From: Burkholderiales bacterium Ga0077543
GTDB lineage: Bacteria; Pseudomonadota; Gammaproteobacteria; Burkholderiales; Burkholderiaceae_C
Direction of reading: 5' to 3'
Assembly (NCBI GenBank): GCA_001464055.1
Contig: LNET01000079.1
Coordinates: 1-64,000 of the forward strand
Length of the DNA stretch: 64,000 nt
This document shows, piece by piece, positions 58,233-64,000 of this stretch. The position numbers were made by a program, and so were the translations under genes. Under the pieces are notes generated by a model. That model saw only the letters and a list, made by a program, of their open reading frames with translations, was not told where the DNA came from and ran no database searches. Each line of letters begins with the position of its first letter. Positions within the stretch are counted from its first letter, which is position 1.

Positions 58233-58874
58233 TCAGGCGCCATGCACGCCCTGGTTCACCGCGTACAGGGCCAGTTCGACATCGTTGCGCACACCGGTCT
58301 TTTCCAGGATGCGCGCGCGGTAGGTGCTGACGGTGTTGGACGACAAGGCCAGCGCGTCGGCGATCTCGCCCACGCTGCGGCCCTGGCTGAGCAGCCTGAA
58401 CACCTGGTATTCACGTTGCGACAGCCGTTCGTGCAGCGGCTGGTCGGCCTTCGCCCCGGCGCCCACGGCGCTGGCCAGCTGTTCGGCCACGCTGGCGGTG
58501 ATGAACAGGCCGCCCAGGGCCACGCGGCGGATGGCTTCGATCATCTGTTCGCTGTCGGCGCTCTTGTTCAGGTAGCCGGCCGCACCCAGCTTCAGGCTGC
58601 GCACGGCGTACTGCCGGTCGGGGTAGGTGGACAGCATCAGCACCGGCAGCTTGGGGAATTCCTTCTTCAGCTGCTTCAGCACGTCCAGCCCGTCGCGCTG
58701 CGGCATGGCGATGTCGAGCAGCACCACGTCGATGCCGCCCTGGCGCACCCGGCCCACCGCGTCGGGGCCGTTACCGGCTTCGAAGGCCAGCGCGATGTCG
58801 GGCGCGTCGGCCAGGATGAGCTTGATGCCCTGGCGCACGATCTGGTGGTCGTCGCAGATCAGCACCTGGATCAT
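58233..58874 (-). CDS. NarL/FixJ-family response regulator
   Basis: A 213-residue response regulator with phospho-acceptor Asp54 in VVLLDIAMPQRDG, switch Lys in GYLNKSAD and a LuxR-type helix-turn-helix (LSQREYQVFRLLSQGRSVGE) near residues 145-205. It should be driven by the PAS histidine kinase encoded upstream on the same strand. The two genes are separated by 135 bases that hold a duplicated GC-rich repeat, an unusual gap for a kinase-regulator pair. Confidence 0.93.
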   Translation of the reverse strand: MIQVLICDDHQIVRQGIKLILADAPDIALAFEAGNGPDAVGRVRQGGIDVVLLDIAMPQRDGLDVLKQLKKEFPKLPVLMLSTYPDRQYAVRSLKLGAAGYLNKSADSEQMIEAIRRVALGGLFITASVAEQLASAVGAGAKADQPLHERLSQREYQVFRLLSQGRSVGEIADALALSSNTVSTYRARILEKTGVRNDVELALYAVNQGVHGA

Positions 58875-58877
58875 GTG

Positions 58878-59012
58878 TGCCCCTCGCCCGCGGAGTACCG
58901 CGGTCGGTCCCCCGAGGGGACGGCGCCCGCCTTGGGGCGGCCCGGCGGCGGGCGCTTCATGTCTGCCCCTCGCCCGCGGGGTACCGCGGTCGGCCCGGCG
59001 GCGGGCGCTTCA
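58878..59012. repeat. Duplicated GC-rich repeat between kinase and regulator
   Basis: Unit A spans 58878-58959 and unit B 58964-59012. Both begin with a near-identical 30-base block (58878-58907 and 58964-58993, one mismatch) and end with an identical 22-base block (58938-58959 and 58991-59012). Unit B lacks the middle section. The TGA stop of the histidine kinase lies at the end of unit B. The composition suggests a dispersed intergenic element rather than coding DNA. Confidence 0.8.
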
Positions 59013-60212
59013 CGATGACCCCGCCTCTTGCTCTTCCGACAAGGGCATCACCAGCCGCACGCGCGTGCCCTGCCCCGGCGCACTGTCGATGCTGAGCCGG
59101 CCGCCGAAGTGCCCGGCACGTTCACGCATGCCCAGCACGCCGAAGCTCTGCGGGTCGGCCAGTGCCGCTGGCGCCGCGCCCACGCCGTCGTCGCGCACGT
59201 CGATGTAGAGCACCGCGTCGGGCGGGCCGTCGACATGGATGCTGATGCGCACGCTGCGCGCCTTGGCATGGCGCGCCACGTTGGTCAGCATCTCCTGGAA
59301 GATGCGGAAGACGGCGATGGCCTGCCCGCCCTGCGGCGGCAGCACGCCCGCTGCCACGTGGAACTGCAGCGTGGCGTCGAGTTCGCTGGCGTCGGAGAAC
59401 GCGTTCGAATAGCTGTCGCGGAATTCCTGCGCCTGCCATTCCAGCGCCGCCCACAGGCCCTGGTGGTCCAGGATGCTGGGGCGCAGGTCGGTGATGATGC
59501 GGCCGACGTTGTCGACGGCGGTGTCGATCAGCCGGCCCATGCTCTGGCACTTGGCCTGCAGCTCGGCCTGGTCGCCCGACTCCAGGCCCACCCGGCGGTG
59601 CAGCCAGTGCGTGTCCATCTTCAGCGCCACCAGCAGCGAGCCCAGTTCGTCGTGGATCTCGCGGGCGATGCGCTTGCGCTCGGTCTCGCGCACGGCCTCG
59701 ATGTGGTTGGCCAGGTCGCGCAGTTCGCGCGTGCGTTCGGCCACGCGCTGCTCGAGTTCGTCGTGGCTCTTGCGCAGCAGTTCGCTGGCACGCTTGCGTT
59801 CGGTGATGTCGACGAAGGTGGCCACGGCACCGCGCACCTGGCCGTTCTCGATGATGGGATGGCTGCTGTACTCGGCCGGGAAACAGCTGCCGTCGGCACG
59901 CCACAGCACTTCGTCGTCGATGCGGCAGGGCAGGCCCTGGCGGAAAGCCCTGAAGATGGGGCATTCACATTCCGGATAGTGGCGCCCGTCTGCATGGGTG
60001 TGGTGCATCAGCGCATGCATGTTGCGGCCCAGCACCATGTCGGTGCTCCAGCCCAGCATCTGCGCCGCTGCGCGATTCACGAAAGTGCAGCGGCCGTCCA
60101 GGTCGACGCCAAAAATGCCTTCGCCAGTGCTTTCCAGCAACAGGGTCAGGCGCTCGGCCGCCTGGGCGGTGGCCGCTGCGGCCGCAGCGGCGGGTGACAG
60201 ATCGGGTGACAT
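59010..60212 (-). CDS. PAS-domain sensor histidine kinase (NarX-type)
   Basis: A 400-residue soluble kinase. A PAS domain (about 22-140, ESTGEGIFGVDLDGRCTFVN) with a PAC tail (GAVATFVDITERKR) precedes a coiled coil and the HisKA_3 site His187 in REIHDELGSLL. A HATPase domain with DDGVGA and FGVLGMRERA follows. No membrane segments occur, so it senses a cytoplasmic signal such as redox state or a ligand in the PAS pocket. His/Cys residues cluster in the PAS domain (HALMHHTHADGRHYPECEC), which could bind metal or haem. I chose ATG 60212; an ATG at 60236 is possible. Confidence 0.9.
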   Translation of the reverse strand: MSPDLSPAAAAAAATAQAAERLTLLLESTGEGIFGVDLDGRCTFVNRAAAQMLGWSTDMVLGRNMHALMHHTHADGRHYPECECPIFRAFRQGLPCRIDDEVLWRADGSCFPAEYSSHPIIENGQVRGAVATFVDITERKRASELLRKSHDELEQRVAERTRELRDLANHIEAVRETERKRIAREIHDELGSLLVALKMDTHWLHRRVGLESGDQAELQAKCQSMGRLIDTAVDNVGRIITDLRPSILDHQGLWAALEWQAQEFRDSYSNAFSDASELDATLQFHVAAGVLPPQGGQAIAVFRIFQEMLTNVARHAKARSVRISIHVDGPPDAVLYIDVRDDGVGAAPAALADPQSFGVLGMRERAGHFGGRLSIDSAPGQGTRVRLVMPLSEEQEAGSS

Positions 60213-60398
60213 GCACCAAGGCGGCGCAAGGCGCATGCCAGGGGCAGCGGCCGGAAAAACTTTCGCAGCCGATGTCGATCGATGCCGCGCCCGCGCATCA
60301 CTGTGACGAGCCCGCCGCCGGGCGCGGCTTGTCGGGCGCGGCGCGAGCCGGTAGCGTGCGCCGACCACCCCACCCCCGCCGGACGAGAAAGCCCGACC

Positions 60399-60584
60399 AT
60401 GGAATACACGCTGATCTTCAACGCGACCACCGCCGACGTCGCCCAGGGGCAGGACCCGGCCACCGCCCCCGCCTACTGGGCGGCGTGGAACGCCTACATC
60501 GGCGCGATGTTCGGCGCGGGCATCGTCAAGTCCGGCAACGGCCTGCAGCAGCGCGCAGCCGGCAGCACGCACGCCCAGGGCTGA
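60399..60584 (+). pseudogene. Truncated YCII/DGPF-domain protein
   Basis: The 61-residue product matches the start of YCII-related proteins (AYWAAWNAYIGAMFGAGIVKSG, in part), which are normally about 110-120 residues. It ends shortly after that first half with LQQRAAGSTHAQG and a stop. The missing half includes the DGPF segment typical of the family. It is probably a gene remnant left by deletion next to ppk2. It may still be translated. Confidence 0.6.
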
Positions 60585-60618
60585 AACCAGGCGCCGCCCC
60601 GGGGCGGCACCGCAAACC

Positions 60619-61551
60619 TCAATAGATCTCGGGCACGATCAGCTCGGCCGGCACCGGGCTGCGGATGTAGTCGGGGTTGCGCAAGCGCGCAGGCAGTTCG
60701 ATGCCCGGGCGTTCCACCTCGGTGTAGGGCATCTGCTGCAGCAGGTGATGGATGCAGTTCAGCCGCGCGCGCTTCTTGTCCACGGCCTGCACCACCCACC
60801 AGGGCGCCTCGGCGATGTGGGTGCGTTCCAGCATGGCTTCCTTGGCGCGGGTGTAGTCCTCCCAGCGGCGCCGGCTTTCCAGGTCCATCGGGCTCAGCTT
60901 CCACTGCTTCAGCGGGTCGTTGATGCGGCCCAGGAAGCGCAGGTGCTGTTCGTCGTCGGTGATGCTGAACCAGTACTTCAGCAGCTGCACGCCGCTGCGC
61001 ACGAGCATGCGTTCGAACTCGGGCACGCTGCGGAAGAACTCCTCGACCTCGGCCTCGCTGCAAAAGCCCATCACGCGCTCGACGCCGGCGCGGTTGTACC
61101 AGCTGCGGTCGAACAGCACCATTTCGCCGGCCGCCGGCAGGTGGCTGATGTAGCGCTGGAAATACCACTGGGTCTTTTCGCGGCTGTTCGGTGCCGGCAG
61201 CGCCACCACGCGCGCCACGCGCGGGTTCAGGCGCTGGGTGATGCGCTTGATGACGCCGCCCTTGCCCGCCGCGTCGCGGCCTTCGAACAGGATCACCACC
61301 TTGTGGCCGGTGGCCGCCACCCAGTCCTGCAGCTTCACCAGTTCGCCCTGCAGCCGGAAGAGTTCGCGGAAGTAGCGCAGCCGGGCGGCGCGTTCGGTGG
61401 TCTGGCCGCCCTCACCGCCCTCGCGGGCGTCACCACCCTCACCGTCTTCGGTGAGCAGTTCCATCTCTTCGTCGTAGCCGTCCAGCAGTTCCTGTTCCAG
61501 GCGCTGCAACAGGCGGGCATGTTCTTCGGGGTTCAGGTGTTCGATGCTCAT
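60619..61551 (-). CDS. ppk2: Polyphosphate kinase 2
   Basis: The 310-residue protein is a single-domain PPK2. Walker A is GRDAAGKGG at residues 91-99, followed by the lid RITQRLNPRVARVVALPAP and Walker B VLFDRSWYNRAG. PPK2 enzymes transfer phosphate between polyphosphate and nucleoside mono- or diphosphates. The Glu/Gly/Asp-rich insertion at about 33-52 (EDGEGGDAREGGEGG) is unusual and probably a flexible loop. It lies 20 bases after the DNA ligase gene on the same strand. Confidence 0.95.
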   Translation of the reverse strand: MSIEHLNPEEHARLLQRLEQELLDGYDEEMELLTEDGEGGDAREGGEGGQTTERAARLRYFRELFRLQGELVKLQDWVAATGHKVVILFEGRDAAGKGGVIKRITQRLNPRVARVVALPAPNSREKTQWYFQRYISHLPAAGEMVLFDRSWYNRAGVERVMGFCSEAEVEEFFRSVPEFERMLVRSGVQLLKYWFSITDDEQHLRFLGRINDPLKQWKLSPMDLESRRRWEDYTRAKEAMLERTHIAEAPWWVVQAVDKKRARLNCIHHLLQQMPYTEVERPGIELPARLRNPDYIRSPVPAELIVPEIY

Positions 61552-61570
61552 GCCCCGAACGCTGCGCGTT

Positions 61571-63280
61571 TCAGGTGACGGTGTCGTGACAGGCCGCCAG
61601 CAAGGCGCGCAGCGTGTCCAGGCTGTCGGCTTCGTGCAGCGGCTTGTCGGGCCGCGGTCGCAGCATGCGCGGGAAGCGCACGGCGATGCCGCTCTTGTGG
61701 CGCGGGCTGGCCTGGATGCCTTCGAAGCCGATCTCGAACACCAGGCTGGGCCGCACGCTGCGCACCGGGCCGAACTTCTCCAGCGTGGTGGCGCGGATGA
61801 CGCGGTCCACGGTCTTGAACTCCTCGTCCGTCAGGCCCGAGTAGGCCTTGGCAAAGGGCAGCAGCTGCAAGGCGCCCGCCACCGCCGGCCGGCGCGCGGC
61901 AATGGCCTCGACCACGGCCTGCGCTTCTTCGGCACTGGCCGGCGGCCGGCTCCACACCGCGAAGGTGTAGTCGGTGTAGACGCTGGCGCGGCGGCCATGG
62001 CCGGCCTGGGCATAGATGAGCACGGCGTCGACGCTGAGCGGGTCCACCTTCCACTTCCACCACACCCCGTCCTGCTTGGTGCGGCCGCTGCCGTAGCCGG
62101 CGCTGCGCTGCTTCAGCATGAAGCCTTCGACACCCCGTTGCCGCGAACCGGCGCGCAAGGCCGCCAGTGCCGGCCAGTCGGCGGCCTGCACCAGGGGCGC
62201 GGCGCGCAGACCCTGGCCCTGCAGCAGCGCTTGCAGGGCCGCGCGGCGGGCGTGCTGCGGCTGGCCGCGCAGGTCGCTGCCGTCGGCCTCCAGCAGGTCG
62301 TAGGCCAGGAACTGCACGGGCGCGTCGGCCAGCAGCTTCTTGCCCAGGGTCTTGCGGTTGATGCGCTGCTGCAGCAGCGCGAACGAGGCCGGCTGTTCTG
62401 CGCCTTCGGGCCAGACCAGCAGTTCGCCGTCGAGCACGCTGCCGTCGGGCAGGGCCTGGGCGCGCGCGGCCACCTCGGGGAAGCGCTCGGTCACCAGTTC
62501 CTCGCCGCGCGACCAGATCCACACCTGCCCGGCGCGCTTGACCAGCTGCGCGCGGATGCCGTCGTACTTCCACTCCACCTGCCAGTCGGCCACCGGGCCG
62601 ATGGCTGCGTCGAATTCCGCCAGCGGCAGTTGCAGCGGGTGGGCCAGGAAAAACGGATAGGGCTGGCCGGCGTCCTGCAAGGGCGAGGCTTCGTGCGACA
62701 GCAGCGCCTGGAAGCGCGCGGCGCCGGGCATGGACCGTGCGTCGGTGTAGCCCATCATGCGCTGGGCCACCAGCTTGGCGTCCAGGCCGGCGTGTTCGGC
62801 CAGTGCGCGCTGCACCAGCAGCTTGCTGACACCGACGCGGAAACCGCCGCCGATCAACTTCACCAGCAGGAAGCGGCCGCTGGCGTCCAGCTCGTCCCAG
62901 GCGGCCAGCACACGCGCCGCCTGTTCTTCGGCCGGCAGCCCGCGCAGCGGCAGCAGGCGCTCCTCGACCCAGAACGCCAGGCCGTGGTCGCTGCCCGCCT
63001 GGCCGGGCGGCAGCACATGGGCAATGGTCTCGGCCAGGTCGCCCACGGCCTGGTAGCACTCGTCGAACAGCCAGTCGTCGATGCCGGCGCGGCGGCAGGC
63101 CAGTTCACGCAGCACGGCCGTGGGCACCACCTGGCGCGGCTTGCCGCCGGCCAGGAAGTAGGTGGCCCAGGCGGCGTCGGCGGCCGGTGCGGCGGCGTAG
63201 TAGCGGCGCAAAGCCGCCAGCTTGGCACTGGTGGCGGTGCTGGCGTCGAGCTGGTCGTACAGGGCGGCAAACAGGCGCAT
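61571..63280 (-). CDS. ATP-dependent DNA ligase
   Basis: A 569-residue ligase. A helical DNA-binding domain (about 1-205) precedes the adenylation domain with nucleophile Lys238 in EWKYDGIR, motif III-type ELLVWPEG and motif IV GVEGFMLK. An OB-fold domain follows, with motif V KWKVDP. The length and layout fit the bacterial LigB/C type, which often pairs with an Lhr-family helicase and a metallo-beta-lactamase-fold exonuclease in a repair cluster. Those partners are not seen here; the gene after it is ppk2. ATG at 63280. Confidence 0.93.
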   Translation of the reverse strand: MRLFAALYDQLDASTATSAKLAALRRYYAAAPAADAAWATYFLAGGKPRQVVPTAVLRELACRRAGIDDWLFDECYQAVGDLAETIAHVLPPGQAGSDHGLAFWVEERLLPLRGLPAEEQAARVLAAWDELDASGRFLLVKLIGGGFRVGVSKLLVQRALAEHAGLDAKLVAQRMMGYTDARSMPGAARFQALLSHEASPLQDAGQPYPFFLAHPLQLPLAEFDAAIGPVADWQVEWKYDGIRAQLVKRAGQVWIWSRGEELVTERFPEVAARAQALPDGSVLDGELLVWPEGAEQPASFALLQQRINRKTLGKKLLADAPVQFLAYDLLEADGSDLRGQPQHARRAALQALLQGQGLRAAPLVQAADWPALAALRAGSRQRGVEGFMLKQRSAGYGSGRTKQDGVWWKWKVDPLSVDAVLIYAQAGHGRRASVYTDYTFAVWSRPPASAEEAQAVVEAIAARRPAVAGALQLLPFAKAYSGLTDEEFKTVDRVIRATTLEKFGPVRSVRPSLVFEIGFEGIQASPRHKSGIAVRFPRMLRPRPDKPLHEADSLDTLRALLAACHDTVT

Positions 63281-63383
63281 CGGGCGATGATGCCCGGGCT
63301 GGCAACCCCCAGTGCAGCGCCCCGGTGGCCCAGGCCATGCCGGGGCCGAACAGGCCGCCGGCCGCGCGGGCGGCCTCGGAACC

Positions 63384-63872
63384 TCAGCGCGCGCCGGCCA
63401 CGCCGGCCATGTCGATGCCGGCCGTCACCACGTCGGGCCCGGGCTCGGCGGTGCGCACCACCGTCACCGGCACCGGGCTGTGTTGCAACAGGGCCAGCGC
63501 CACCGAACCCAGGCCGTCGGCGTCGGGTTCGGCCATGCCGACAGCACCCATGAACACGGCGTCGGCGCCGTAGTTTTCGACCAGTTCCACCAGCAGCGTG
63601 GCGGGCTCACCGCCGGCAACTTCGCTTTCGTAGTCGGCGTCGGCTTCGTCGAGCAGGGCTTCGGCAGGCGCCAGCAGGTCGGCGCCTGCGCCGCGCTTGA
63701 TGTCGGTCAGGGCCTCGGTGTCGTGCGCCAACACCACTTCGTACAAGGTGGCCGATTCCTGCACGTTGATGAGCACGAAGCTGGCCGGCAGCCCGGCGCG
63801 GCGCAGCTGAAGGGCATGGCGAACGGCGGCCAGGGCCGCTGGCGAGCCGTCAATGGGCAACAGGATCTTCAT
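63384..63872 (-). CDS. Universal stress protein (UspA family)
   Basis: A 162-residue single UspA domain that starts MKILLPIDGSPAALAAVRHA and ends in the strand PVPVTVVRTAEPG. The usual nucleotide-binding loop G-x2-G-x9-G-S/T is altered: VFMGAVGMAEPDADGLGSVA has the pattern but is more acidic. It may bind ATP weakly. GGAG lies 7 bases before the ATG at 63872. Its start overlaps the end of a partly visible upstream gene. Confidence 0.9.
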   Translation of the reverse strand: MKILLPIDGSPAALAAVRHALQLRRAGLPASFVLINVQESATLYEVVLAHDTEALTDIKRGAGADLLAPAEALLDEADADYESEVAGGEPATLLVELVENYGADAVFMGAVGMAEPDADGLGSVALALLQHSPVPVTVVRTAEPGPDVVTAGIDMAGVAGAR

Positions 63873-64000
63873 GGGGCGCTCCGGTGGCAATCAGGCCCTT
63901 ATCTTGCGCCAGGGCGATGGCCTCACCCGCCGCGTCGCCGCCTTCGCCACCAAATTCCGTCTGGAAGCTGCCGGCCTGCAACCCCTGCTGCTGCAGCCAG
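63850..64000 (-). CDS. Partial gene at window edge, possibly a second universal stress protein
   Basis: On the minus strand an open frame enters from beyond 64000 and ends with TGA at 63852-63850, overlapping the uspA start by 23 bases. Its visible residues include FGGEGGDAAGEAIALAQDKG, which resembles the C-terminal helix region of UspA-type proteins. The overlap suggests coupling with the stress protein gene. Only about 49 codons are visible, so the identification is weak. Confidence 0.35.
   Translation of the reverse strand, partial: WLQQQGLQAGSFQTEFGGEGGDAAGEAIALAQDKGLIATGAPHEDPVAH

Noticed and set aside
60593-60608. 16-base perfect palindrome GCCGCCCC/GGGGCGGC after ppk2
   Set aside because: It has no loop and no T-run on either strand, so it is not a convincing intrinsic terminator. 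Such palindromes are common at this GC content.

Overview
The window is high-GC DNA packed with genes. It carries PEP-CTERM proteins, a TRAP transporter, Tat-exported binding proteins, a sigma-54 activator and an NrtA-like protein with an N-terminal CxCG motif. This points to an environmental betaproteobacterium of the Burkholderiales, probably the Rubrivivax/Leptothrix/Ideonella side. That placement is an inference from gene content, not from a marker gene. No rRNA, tRNA, CRISPR array, insertion sequence or intact prophage was seen.

Layout. 1-1.9 kb: a small unknown ORF, a gene-poor stretch and a methyltransferase. 2.0-7.0 kb: a tightly overlapping minus-strand operon of a c-type-haem HAMP membrane protein, an unknown membrane protein, a MoxR-type AAA ATPase and a VWA/DUF2201 protein. 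7.3-9.8 kb: PEP-CTERM protein, upp, a secreted protein, DUF1993. 10.0-16.2 kb: AraC regulator, VOC protein, TonB receptor with a DUF4198 protein, lipoprotein with a DUF4331 protein. 16.3-20.5 kb: phoH-ybeY and a membrane histidine kinase with its response regulator. 20.5-25.1 kb: hydroxyproline catabolism (epimerase, FAD oxidoreductase, DapA-family deaminase) with a Xaa-Pro aminopeptidase. 25.1-30.5 kb: type I secretion ATPase and adaptor behind an OGT-like (GT41) glycosyltransferase. 30.8-33.8 kb: TRAP transporter. 33.9-39.4 kb: cyanase with a nitrate/cyanate-type ABC transporter, facing a GAF/sigma-54 activator. 39.6-43.9 kb: a second PEP-CTERM protein and a decayed zone holding a mipA-araC relic, a contractile-system sheath and a spike protein lacking its C-terminal part. 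44.1-48.7 kb: a rhodanese / OsmC / acyl-CoA-dehydrogenase-like / rubredoxin-reductase operon and a fasciclin protein. 48.8-53.1 kb: Ugp-type glycerol-3-phosphate ABC transporter. 53.5-58.2 kb: BMP-family (nucleoside-type) ABC transporter. 58.2-60.2 kb: a PAS histidine kinase and response regulator separated by a GC-rich duplication. 60.4-64 kb: a truncated YCII protein, PPK2, an ATP-dependent DNA ligase and a universal stress protein.

How the genes work together. Much of the window is scavenging: cyanate or nitrate, hydroxyproline peptides, glycerol-phosphate, nucleosides and TRAP substrates. Around these sit small signalling modules. The loci least explained by textbook systems are the c-haem/MoxR/VWA operon (2-7 kb), the rhodanese-OsmC-flavoprotein-rubredoxin operon (44-48 kb), the GT41-type I secretion pairing (25-30 kb) and the isolated contractile-injection genes (41-44 kb).
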